Positions 8,372 to 16,061 of a stretch of DNA of 58,301 bases are shown here, piece after piece. Location: positions 1-58,301 of the forward strand of contig JAMPHA010000014.1 in the NCBI GenBank assembly GCA_023663615.1, written 5' to 3'. Each line of letters begins with the position of its first letter. Position 1 is the stretch's first letter. The notes beneath the pieces are model-generated. The model made no database searches, had not been told where the DNA came from, and worked only from the letters and a program-made list of their open reading frames with translations. This DNA is from DLAJ01 sp023663615. GTDB taxonomy: Bacteria; Bacillota; Clostridia; Lachnospirales; Lachnospiraceae. The translations under genes and the position numbers were made by a program.

Positions 8372-8699
8372 AAATCTTCATTCCTTCTCTCTCTATATTC
8401 TGATAAAACGGCTGATATTTTATGTTATCTTCATACTCCTTATGATTGCGCGCAAGAAGCGAAACCATCATATCATTTCGCAGACCCACACGGCTTGCAA
8501 TCCGGCTGATCTCTTTTCGCTTTCCCCTTATTTCTTCTTGATCGCAATTTAGTAAAATCATAATGTCAACATCCGATTCTAAATTGAAATCCCCTCGCGC
8601 ATAAGAACCATACAAAATAATACATTTAATTTTTTCGCCAAACAACTTTATCAATTCTTCATTTACCTCTGACGTAATATTCTTTATTCTTTCTTCCAT
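8364..8699 (-). CDS. mntA: MNT-domain nucleotidyltransferase antitoxin (MntA-like)
   Basis: A 111-residue minimal nucleotidyltransferase. The fold's signature is complete: GSYARGDF followed by SDVDIMI, giving the two metal-binding aspartates. In the family this enzyme adds AMP to the partner HEPN toxin. The ATG at 8699 is preferred, with GAGG nine bases upstream; the longest frame begins with TTG at 8714. It overlaps the downstream HEPN gene by 8 bases. The pair is AT-rich compared with the flanking signalling genes, which suggests horizontal gain. Confidence 0.87.
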   Translation of the reverse strand: MEERIKNITSEVNEELIKLFGEKIKCIILYGSYARGDFNLESDVDIMILLNCDQEEIRGKRKEISRIASRVGLRNDMMVSLLARNHKEYEDNIKYQPFYQNIEREGMKIYG

Positions 8700-8748
8700 A
8701 TTCCGATACCTCAAATATTCTTAAACTTCAATATCATTTTCTTTTTCA

Positions 8749-8777
8749 AGTATATCCCAAAAAATGGTTCTTCTCAA
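8749..8777 (-). promoter_or_regulatory. Promoter of the HEPN/MNT operon
   Basis: On the minus strand TTGAGA (8777-8772), a 17-base spacer and TATACT (8754-8749), 50 bases upstream of the MNT start. Confidence 0.6.
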
Positions 8778-8810
8778 CTCTCATTTATAAATAGTAAAGC
8801 ATACTTAAAT

Positions 8811-8859
8811 AAAAAATATGCATGACAAACCGTGTTCCGCCACAGCCTGTCATGCATAT
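8811..8859 (-). terminator. Intrinsic terminator of the HD-GYP regulator gene
   Basis: Twelve-base perfect arms (8848-8859 and 8816-8827, core ATGCATGACA) enclose a 20-base loop. Read on the minus strand, the hairpin is followed by a run of T. It begins 13 bases after the stop at 8873. Confidence 0.85.
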
Positions 8860-8872
8860 TCCACACCCGTTA

Positions 8873-9991
8873 TTACAGCGCCGTATCGGTCAGCCGCGTC
8901 ATCGCGCTTGCGGCATCCACATACGAAATGCCCTGCCCGATCTCAAACAGATCGTCTTTTGCTAAGTCAAAGCACTCCATAACCTGAGGCGAGAACTCCC
9001 CGCACTCGCCGTTATGTATCATGCGGACCGCCTCGTCCGCCGGATACGCCATCTTGTATACGCGCTTGCTCACAAGCGCGTCATAGACGTCCACGATAGA
9101 GACAACCTGCGCCCAGATCGGGATTTCCTCGCCGACAAGACCGTCGGGATACCCTTTTCCGTTGTAGCGCTCGTGATGATAGCGGCAAATATCATAGCAA
9201 TACTTGTAAAACTCGCTTTCCTCCTGCTTAAACCGCTCCAAAAGTTCACAGCCGTTCGTCGTATGCTTCTTCATCTGCTCGAACTCATCCTTCGTCAGCT
9301 TGCCCGGCTTTAACAAAATACTGTCGGGGATCGTGATCTTTCCGATGTCGTGCAGTGCAGACGCATTGACGATCATATCAACCTGCTCTTTTACCAAATT
9401 GTATTCCGGATGGAATTTCATCATATAATTCATCAGAATACGCGTAAAATATTTTACTCTCTTAATGTGCTCGCCCGACTCCAGACTCCGGAATTCGACA
9501 ACAGAGCTTAACGCATTGACCAAAAACTCATTATTCTTTTCCAGCCGCTTCTGCATCTCGACAAGCTTTGCCGTCCGCTCCTCCAGCTTCGCCTCCATGT
9601 CGATCCGCTTCTCGAACAGTTCTAATATGTTTAAGGTACGGCGTATGACAACCTTCGGATTAAACGGCTTATAAATCACATCCGACGCGCCGTACTCGTA
9701 CGCCTTTAAGTCCGATTCCGCCGTTGCCTCTCCCGTGATCATGATGACTGCAATCCGATCCATATAGCCCTTTTCCGTCATGTATTCCATGACCTCTAAG
9801 CCCGTCTTCTTCGGCATCATCAGATCGAGAAGCAGCATATCGATCTCATCATGCCCGGCGTCTAAGATCTCGATCGCCTGCTCGCCGTCCGCTGCCTCAA
9901 GGATCCGGAACCGTTCCTTAAAAACCATCTTTAATAGTTCGCGGTTAATATCCGCATCGTCCGCTATCAGTATCGTTTTCTTTTTTTCCAT
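8873..9991 (-). CDS. Response regulator with HD-GYP domain (cyclic-di-GMP phosphodiesterase type)
   Basis: A 372-residue cytosolic regulator. Residues 1-125 are a receiver domain (IADDADIN acidic pair, phospho-acceptor in LLLDLMMPKK, threonine in ITGEA, lysine in YKPF). A coiled-coil linker (about 130-160) and an HD-GYP domain follow, with HDIGK, a later HHERYNGKGYP and DVYDAL. HD-GYP enzymes hydrolyse cyclic-di-GMP; the HD and GYP residues are all present, so activity is plausible. No sensor kinase is adjacent. It complements the large GGDEF-EAL enzyme at the far end of the window. A single-gene unit with its own promoter and terminator. Confidence 0.92.
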   Translation of the reverse strand: MEKKKTILIADDADINRELLKMVFKERFRILEAADGEQAIEILDAGHDEIDMLLLDLMMPKKTGLEVMEYMTEKGYMDRIAVIMITGEATAESDLKAYEYGASDVIYKPFNPKVVIRRTLNILELFEKRIDMEAKLEERTAKLVEMQKRLEKNNEFLVNALSSVVEFRSLESGEHIKRVKYFTRILMNYMMKFHPEYNLVKEQVDMIVNASALHDIGKITIPDSILLKPGKLTKDEFEQMKKHTTNGCELLERFKQEESEFYKYCYDICRYHHERYNGKGYPDGLVGEEIPIWAQVVSIVDVYDALVSKRVYKMAYPADEAVRMIHNGECGEFSPQVMECFDLAKDDLFEIGQGISYVDAASAMTRLTDTAL

Positions 9992-10040
9992 CGCCTTACA
10001 CCTATCCTATCCACAATGATTGATTTGCAGAATCATCTTT

Positions 10041-10070
10041 ATAGTAACGTCTCCCCCCACTATATTGCAA
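10041..10070 (-). promoter_or_regulatory. Candidate promoter of the HD-GYP regulator
   Basis: On the minus strand TTGCAA (10070-10065), an 18-base spacer and TACTAT (10046-10041), 50 bases from the start at 9991. Moderate match only. Confidence 0.45.
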
Positions 10071-10181
10071 GCATTTTTCCCAAATATTTTCAAAAAATCG
10101 CAAAAAAATCCTGTTGTGGTACTCCTCTTTCTAATGTGCTACAATAGGTGAAACATGACCTGCGCTAAAGGAGGCTTTTTC

Positions 10182-12533
10182 ATGACACTCAAAGACCTGA
10201 CAGTCGGACAATCCGCCGTCATCCTTTCCGTCGGAGGGGAGGGCGCGCTGCGACAGCACTTTCTCGATATGGGGCTCATTCCGGGTGTGGAAGTGACCTT
10301 GGTAAAATTTGCCCCGATGGGCGATCCGATGGAGCTTTTGCTTCACGGATACGAGCTGACGCTGCGCCTTGCCGACGCCGCGCAGATTGCGGTCGCCGAA
10401 GCGTCCCCCGCATCGGAGCAGGTAAAAAAAGAACGTTCGAACAAACCCATTCCGCACCCCGGCCTCGGCGAGGGCGGCAAATACCACAACAAAGACGAGG
10501 AGCACCCTCTCCCCGATTCCGAGACGCTCACGTTTGCGCTTGCCGGAAACCAGAACTGCGGAAAAACCACGCTGTTTAACCGTTTAACGGGTGCGAACCA
10601 GCACGTCGGCAATTTCCCCGGCGTCACGGTTGACCGCAAAGACGGCGTCATCAAGGGCTATCCGAACACGCTCATCACCGATCTTCCCGGCATTTATTCC
10701 ATGTCCCCGTACAGCAGCGAGGAGCTTGTCACGCGCGGCTTCATCCTTACGGAAAAGCCGAAGGGCATCATCAATATTGTGGACGCGTCCAACATCGAGC
10801 GGAACCTTTATCTGACGATGCAGCTCATGGAATTACATATCCCGATGGTCGTTGCGCTCAACATGATGGACGAAGTGCGCGAAAACGGCGGCTCCATCCT
10901 CATTAACGAATTGGAGGAGGCGCTCGGCGTTCCCGTCGTGCCGATCTCCGCCGCCAAAAACGAGGGCATTCATGAGCTGATCGAGCATGCGGTCCATGTC
11001 GCCAAATATCAGGAATGTCCGAAACGCATGGATTTCTGCGATGCCGACGATGAGGCGGGCGGTCCCGTACACCGGTGCATCCACGGCATCATGCATCTGA
11101 TCGAGGATCATGCCCAAAAAGCGGAAATTCCGATCCGCTTTGCGGCGTCCAAGATCGTGGAGGGCGATCCGAACCTGTCAGACGCGCTCTCTTTAGATGA
11201 AAACGAATTGGATCTGTTGGAACACGCGATCGTGCAGATGGAAAAAGAACGGGGACTCGACCGCGCGGCGGCGATCGCGGATATGCGGTTTCATTTTATC
11301 AAAAAAATATGCAGCGAGACCGTCATCAAACCGGGCGAGAGCAAGGAACATATCAGGAGCCGTAAGATCGACCGCTTCCTGACCGGAAAATACACCGCCA
11401 TTCCCGCGTTCGTCGGCATCATGGCGCTCGTATTCTTTTTTACGTTCCACGTCATCGGCTTAGGACTTCAAAACCTGCTCGCCATGGGTATTGATTTTTT
11501 AACCGGTGCCGTTGATGCCGCACTGACGGCAGGACATGTCAATAAGGCGCTGCATTCGCTTGTCATCGACGGCATTTTTAACGGCGTCGGCAGCGTACTA
11601 AGCTTTCTGCCCATCATCGTAACCTTGTTTTTCTTTTTATCCATGTTAGAGGACAGCGGCTATATGGCGCGCGTCGCGTTTGTGATGGATAAGCTGCTGC
11701 GCAAGATCGGGCTGTCGGGGCGCAGCATTGTGCCGATGCTCATCGGCTTCGGCTGCACGGTTCCCGGCGTCATGGCAAGCCGCACGCTCTCGTCCGAGCG
11801 CGACCGCAAAATGACGATCCTGCTCACGCCTTTTATGAGCTGTTCCGCCAAGCTGCCGATCTACGGTTTTTTTACGGCGGCGTTTTTCCCGCGCTTCGGG
11901 GCGCTCGTCATGATCCTGCTTTATTTTGGCGGCATTGCGGTCGGCATTCTCGCCGCGCTCATCATGAAAAACACCTTGTTCCGCGGCGAGCCCGTTCCGT
12001 TTGTCATGGAGCTTCCGAACTACCGCCTGCCGGGATTCAAAAATGTCATGCGGCTTTTATGGGATAAGGCAAAGGATTTCTTACAGCGCGCGTTCACGGT
12101 CATTTTTGCCGCCACGATCCTGATCTGGTTTTTACAGACCTTTGATCTGCACTTTAATATGGTGTCCGACTCGCAGGACAGCATCCTTGCGCTGATCGCG
12201 GGACTGATCGCTCCTGTCTTTGCGCCGCTCGGCTTTGGGGACTGGCGCGTTTCCACCGCCCTGATCGCCGGTTTCATGGCAAAAGAAAGCGTCGTCGCAA
12301 CGCTCTCCGTGCTTCTTCCGTCCGAAGCGCTGCTTTTCGGGCTTCTTGCGCCGGCTGACGCCGCCGCCCTGCTCGTGTTCTGCCTGCTCTATACGCCGTG
12401 CGTTGCGGCGATCGCTTCCGTCAAGCGGGAGCTCGGCGCGAAATGGGCGTGCGCGGTCGTCGTCGGACAGTGCGTGATCGCATGGGCTGCCGCGCTGCTT
12501 GTTCATCTTACGGGGATGGTGTTTTTATCTTAG
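10182..12533 (+). CDS. feoB: Ferrous iron transporter, FeoA-FeoB fusion
   Basis: A 783-residue membrane protein that imports Fe2+. Residues 1-75 are an SH3-like FeoA domain (LTVGQSAVI, the LDMGLIPG turn). After a charged linker comes the FeoB G domain: P-loop GNQNCGKTTLFN, switch GVTVDRK, DLPGIYSM, ALNMMDE. Then a helical spacer and a polytopic membrane domain with two Gate motifs (for example FTFHVIGLGLQ, GFGCTVPG) follow. FeoA and FeoB are usually separate genes; the fusion occurs in several clostridia. The start at 10182 is set by AAAGGAGG. No FeoC was seen. Convergent with the next gene. Confidence 0.97.
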   Translation: MTLKDLTVGQSAVILSVGGEGALRQHFLDMGLIPGVEVTLVKFAPMGDPMELLLHGYELTLRLADAAQIAVAEASPASEQVKKERSNKPIPHPGLGEGGKYHNKDEEHPLPDSETLTFALAGNQNCGKTTLFNRLTGANQHVGNFPGVTVDRKDGVIKGYPNTLITDLPGIYSMSPYSSEELVTRGFILTEKPKGIINIVDASNIERNLYLTMQLMELHIPMVVALNMMDEVRENGGSILINELEEALGVPVVPISAAKNEGIHELIEHAVHVAKYQECPKRMDFCDADDEAGGPVHRCIHGIMHLIEDHAQKAEIPIRFAASKIVEGDPNLSDALSLDENELDLLEHAIVQMEKERGLDRAAAIADMRFHFIKKICSETVIKPGESKEHIRSRKIDRFLTGKYTAIPAFVGIMALVFFFTFHVIGLGLQNLLAMGIDFLTGAVDAALTAGHVNKALHSLVIDGIFNGVGSVLSFLPIIVTLFFFLSMLEDSGYMARVAFVMDKLLRKIGLSGRSIVPMLIGFGCTVPGVMASRTLSSERDRKMTILLTPFMSCSAKLPIYGFFTAAFFPRFGALVMILLYFGGIAVGILAALIMKNTLFRGEPVPFVMELPNYRLPGFKNVMRLLWDKAKDFLQRAFTVIFAATILIWFLQTFDLHFNMVSDSQDSILALIAGLIAPVFAPLGFGDWRVSTALIAGFMAKESVVATLSVLLPSEALLFGLLAPADAAALLVFCLLYTPCVAAIASVKRELGAKWACAVVVGQCVIAWAAALLVHLTGMVFLS

Positions 12534-12565
12534 AAATGCTCTAAAGCTTGGTAAAAGTAATACAG

Positions 12566-13285
12566 TCACATCACATTCGTCAGCACGACGACCAGATCAT
12601 GATACCGCTCGCTCTTTTGCCGGATGTCCTCCTCGGTCACGCCGTAATAGCGGTGAATATCCGCCATGATGCCCTGCGCCTCCTTCATGAGGCGCTTTCC
12701 GCCGTGGCGGCGCATATTCGACGCGCTGCATCCGCCCATCATGAGACCGTGCGCCTTTTCCAGCTCGATATGCACGCTGCTCCACTCGCCCGGCGTGATC
12801 TGATAGCAATGATAGTCGAGCGGCACAAGGCTCTCCGGAAGCGCGGCGGCGCGCTCCTGCATCCGGGTGCACTCCTCCATAAACTTCTCCAGCACTTCCC
12901 TGCGCTTTGCCTCGTCCATTTTTTGCAGCGCTTCCCTGTCCGGTTTCTGCGGCCGCTCGCCCACCAGCTCCGGGTGATACTTCATCGCGAGCGCCGCGCG
13001 CATGTTTTTGCAATTCTCCAGATAGGTCTGATCCGTGTGCGGCACCTCGACCGCGCCGTAGCGCTCGATCATGTACGCCTCTACCTCGTCCATGCTGTGC
13101 GTGCCGGGGCGGACGCTCCTTTCCGCCTTTGCGCGCTTATGCCGGTACCTCGCGTTGCGGTAAGCGGTCTTCCATCTGCGGTACAGGTTCTTTTCTTTTG
13201 TGTTTCCTCCGCCTGTCAAAAAAATACTGGTCGGTCCGTCGCTCCCGCCGATCACGGTCGCGGCGGACGCCGCTTTTTTGCCCAT
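12566..13285 (-). CDS. Unknown protein with an N-terminal IGGSDGPTSIF motif
   Basis: A 239-residue soluble protein with no signal peptide or membrane helix. Residues 11-22 read VIGGSDGPTSIF, nearly the IGGADGPTAIF signature of the beta subunit of sodium-translocating decarboxylases, yet the membrane protein around that signature is absent. The rest is helical and charged, with a basic tract near 35-55 (RRWKTAYRNARYRHKR), and ends in an HDLVVVLTNVM tail. The start at 13285 is preferred because GGAAAGGAA lies upstream; a longer frame starts at 13336. It follows the glycosidase-like gene on the same strand after 164 bases. Automated tools may call it a decarboxylase subunit, which the length and lack of helices contradict. 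Function unknown. Confidence 0.7.
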   Translation of the reverse strand: MGKKAASAATVIGGSDGPTSIFLTGGGNTKEKNLYRRWKTAYRNARYRHKRAKAERSVRPGTHSMDEVEAYMIERYGAVEVPHTDQTYLENCKNMRAALAMKYHPELVGERPQKPDREALQKMDEAKRREVLEKFMEECTRMQERAAALPESLVPLDYHCYQITPGEWSSVHIELEKAHGLMMGGCSASNMRRHGGKRLMKEAQGIMADIHRYYGVTEEDIRQKSERYHDLVVVLTNVM

Positions 13286-13449
13286 ATGTCCGCTTCCTTT
13301 CCTCTCCGATACATTCCCGACCGCTGCAAAACGCATAAAGACGTCTGCGATACCGGCGGTCTGTCTACATGGGTTCCGTCATCGCCTGCCTGTTTTTTCA
13401 TATTTGCAAAAAGTCAGCTTTACGTCTTTCGGATACCCCGATACGTCTC

Positions 13450-14865
13450 TCATCCGACCTTGCCCGGCACCTCATAGCGGATGCGGAACTGCGGCGCACT
13501 CTTTAGTTCCGCGTAATAGTTCGTCGCCCAATCCTCTTTCTCCGTCACGGGATTAACGCCGTCCGCAGGCGGCGCAAACAGAGATACCGTCACGGTCTGC
13601 CCCGCCGTGACCGGCTTCTCCCAGAACGCCGGCATCAGGTCGATCGTCTTTGTCGCGGGCGCCTTATAAAACCAACGTCCGTTTACCTCTAACATCATGC
13701 CGATCTCATCCTCGATCGTGATCTCACAGAAATCCGGCTGCTTCTCAAACGTGACAGGAACGCAGATTCCGTCCGCATCCTCGGAACCGCCCCAGCGCAG
13801 CACGGCAGGGAACTGCACATCCGCCCCCTTTGTCATGACCGGATTAAAATACGGATCCGCCAGAACCTCCTGATAATCTTTTAACAGCGGCTGCTCGATG
13901 CCGACCGCCTTGTTATTCGGGTCCTCCTGCTCTAAGCCCAGCCGCCCCCTGTCGCGGAACTGGTACATGGAAATGCCCTGGAACCAATCCGCTTTCTCGT
14001 CGCGCACCTTCCATGCAAAGCGCTTCACCGCCTCGCCCTGATCCGCCGCGCCGGTCACGTCGCCGTCCACATTAAACTCCGCCGTCGTCATCGGCTTTGC
14101 GCCGCAGAGCTTCGTCAGATGCGCCGCCGTCTTTTTATAAGCTTCAAACGTATAATCCACACTCGTTGACGTGTACTGACCGCCGCCCGCCTCCGCAATG
14201 TCGTAGGGCCAGCCGTAATGCAGCGCAAGATAACGGTCCGCCGACCAAATATCCGCCGCCTTGTACGCGTCCAGAAGCGCTTTTTCCTGCTCCATTTCCG
14301 AGCCGTCGTCTTTTACAAATCCCGCGCAGAGGATCGTCTGCACATTCGGCGCTTCCTCTTTCATGATGCGGTCGAACCGTACAAAAAACTGACCGATCTC
14401 CTCAAAACTGTAACGCTTGTTGTGCGTAAACCAATCTCCCGTACACTCATGGTTGATGCGGATGCGCATTCTGCCGAACGGCTTTAAGTCGCGCGCGACT
14501 GCGCGCAGCTCCTCATCCGAAAGCCCGCAGTCCACGGTCAGCGTCAAGAGCACGTCCTGTCCGTGCCTGCGAATATCCTTCATCTGCTCAAACGGCTGCC
14601 CGTTCACACCGTACGGAAAATAATCGTCATACGGATAATCCCACTGAAAATGAATCTCCATATCCTTGCACGCCTCGCTGATACGCTGCGGCCACTGCTC
14701 GTCATGCGGATACAGCGTATACATGATGTTGACGCAGCGGTGCGGCCGTCTCAGCTTCCATAAAATATAATCCTGATTCACATACTCCGCGCGCTCGCTG
14801 CCGTCCCCCAAATCGAGTCCGCACGCCGCCTTTCCCAAATGCACTTTTTGATAATTCTGTTCCAT
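13450..14865 (-). CDS. Glycoside hydrolase-like TIM-barrel protein
   Basis: A 471-residue protein without signal peptide. The pattern fits a clan GH-A (beta/alpha)8 hydrolase. E140 in RIRINHE followed by CTGDWF sits like the acid/base of GH26/GH39-type enzymes, and E263 in TTAEFNVDG sits like the nucleophile at the end of strand 7. A C-terminal beta-rich region (about 355-471) may bind substrate. The exact family is not recognised. The cytosolic location suggests action on imported oligosaccharides. The start follows GGAGGGC. The protein is acidic and tryptophan-rich, as is common for sugar-binding folds. Confidence 0.65.
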   Translation of the reverse strand: MEQNYQKVHLGKAACGLDLGDGSERAEYVNQDYILWKLRRPHRCVNIMYTLYPHDEQWPQRISEACKDMEIHFQWDYPYDDYFPYGVNGQPFEQMKDIRRHGQDVLLTLTVDCGLSDEELRAVARDLKPFGRMRIRINHECTGDWFTHNKRYSFEEIGQFFVRFDRIMKEEAPNVQTILCAGFVKDDGSEMEQEKALLDAYKAADIWSADRYLALHYGWPYDIAEAGGGQYTSTSVDYTFEAYKKTAAHLTKLCGAKPMTTAEFNVDGDVTGAADQGEAVKRFAWKVRDEKADWFQGISMYQFRDRGRLGLEQEDPNNKAVGIEQPLLKDYQEVLADPYFNPVMTKGADVQFPAVLRWGGSEDADGICVPVTFEKQPDFCEITIEDEIGMMLEVNGRWFYKAPATKTIDLMPAFWEKPVTAGQTVTVSLFAPPADGVNPVTEKEDWATNYYAELKSAPQFRIRYEVPGKVG

Positions 14866-14913
14866 TACAAAATGCCCTCCGTTTTTTCTTTATTTTTTCC
14901 TCGCAGTCCACGA

Positions 14914-14942
14914 TTGACCTTCCCGCCCCCATGGTATAAAAT
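14914..14942 (+). promoter_or_regulatory. Promoter of the TraX-family gene
   Basis: TTGACC (14914-14919), 17-base spacer, TAAAAT (14937-14942); about 43 bases before the start codon at 14985. Confidence 0.65.
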
Positions 14943-14984
14943 AGTATCGCCCGCGGGCAAATCTATTTCAGAAGGAGTTTTACT

Positions 14985-16022
14985 ATGACTACGACAGCTT
15001 CCCCAACAACTTCCACAGGCTCCGCCTTCGGCGCTCCTGCTAAAAAAGGAATCACCGGCAGCACGATCAAGCTCATCGCCATTATTGCCATGCTGATCGA
15101 CCATATTGCCGCCGTCATTTTAGAGCGTATGCTCATGCGCGCCGGCTATCTGCTTGCCACGACGAACACCAATCTTCTGTCGGAATGGATCGCGGAACAC
15201 CGGCTGCTTTATTTCAGTTACATGATCATGCGCCTGATCGGCAGGTTCGGCTTCCCCATTTTCTGCTTCCTGCTCGTAGAAGGTTTCCTACATACGCATA
15301 ACCGCAAAAAATACGCGCTGCGCTTATGTTTGTTCGCCCTCGTCTCCGAGATCCCGTTTGATTTCGCATTCCGCGGAGAGTGGTTCTATACCGGCTATCA
15401 GAACGTGTTCTTCACGCTGTTCCTTGGTCTCTTAGCGATGTGCGCCTTCTCCTGGATCAAAGAGCATGTAAAAGGCGGCGTGCCGGGTGTTCTCTGCCTT
15501 GCCGCCGGTATTCTCCTCACCGGCTGCTACGGCGGTTACAGCGCTTATTACACCACAACGATCGCCTATGCGCTGCTCGATCCGTTCATTCCTGCCTCGC
15601 TGGGGAACGCAGCATTTTTTATCATACCTGCCGTCCTCACGGCCGTCATCATCGCTTTCCTTCTCCTTTGGCTCTCCCATAAGCACGGGGCTGTCTACGC
15701 GCAGGCGGTCGGCGCCGACTTGGGCGCGTTATGCATTGCCGCCTTCGCCGCCGATCTGTTAATGACCGACTACAGCGGCATGGGCGTCATCACGATCGCC
15801 CTCATGTACGCATTCCGAAAGCACCCCGTAAAGTCCATGCTGGCAGGATGTATCTGCCTTACGCTCATGGATATTTCGGAAGCCTCGGCGTTCCTCATGC
15901 TCATCCCGATCTCCCGATACAACGGAAAACGCGGACTGAGCCTGAAATATGTTTTTTACGCATTCTATCCCGTCCATCTTGCCCTGCTCTATCTGATCTG
16001 TTACGCGATGGGACTTTCTTAG
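14985..16022 (+). CDS. TraX-family integral membrane protein
   Basis: A 345-residue polytopic membrane protein with about nine helices after a Ser/Thr-rich N-terminal tail. The opening IKLIAIIAMLIDHIAAV and the later RLIGRFGFPIFCFLLVEGF are hallmarks of the TraX family. That family is named from the F-plasmid pilin acetyltransferase but is mostly chromosomal and of unknown substrate in Firmicutes. A conserved His in LIDH and basic loops fit a membrane acyltransferase. There is no conjugation gene nearby, so a pilus role is unlikely. The start follows AAGGAG. Its stop codon lies inside an inverted repeat shared with the convergent flotillin gene. Confidence 0.88.
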   Translation: MTTTASPTTSTGSAFGAPAKKGITGSTIKLIAIIAMLIDHIAAVILERMLMRAGYLLATTNTNLLSEWIAEHRLLYFSYMIMRLIGRFGFPIFCFLLVEGFLHTHNRKKYALRLCLFALVSEIPFDFAFRGEWFYTGYQNVFFTLFLGLLAMCAFSWIKEHVKGGVPGVLCLAAGILLTGCYGGYSAYYTTTIAYALLDPFIPASLGNAAFFIIPAVLTAVIIAFLLLWLSHKHGAVYAQAVGADLGALCIAAFAADLLMTDYSGMGVITIALMYAFRKHPVKSMLAGCICLTLMDISEASAFLMLIPISRYNGKRGLSLKYVFYAFYPVHLALLYLICYAMGLS

Positions 16023-16061
16023 AAATTCTTAGTCCGTGTTTTCTGCGGACTTAGAATTTCT
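16021..16061. terminator. Inverted repeat shared by two convergent gene ends, possible bidirectional terminator
   Basis: Sixteen-base arms (16021-16036 and 16046-16061; core AGAAATTCT and AGTCCG) pair with one mismatch around a nine-base loop. The repeat includes the last bases of the TraX-family gene and the last ten or so codons of the flotillin gene. There is no long T run, so it could also be an RNA-protecting hairpin. Confidence 0.6.

Noticed and set aside
12566..13285. Annotation as a Na+-translocating decarboxylase beta subunit
   Set aside because: Only about 12 residues match; the protein lacks membrane helices and is far too short.
12548..13477. Plus-strand open frame of 309 codons opposite the unknown gene at 12566-13285
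   Set aside because: No ribosome site, shadow-like composition, and the minus-strand frame has a recognisable motif and a ribosome site.
14985..16022. Conjugative element suggested by the TraX-family name
   Set aside because: No relaxase, coupling protein or pilus genes are nearby; chromosomal TraX-family genes are common in Firmicutes.
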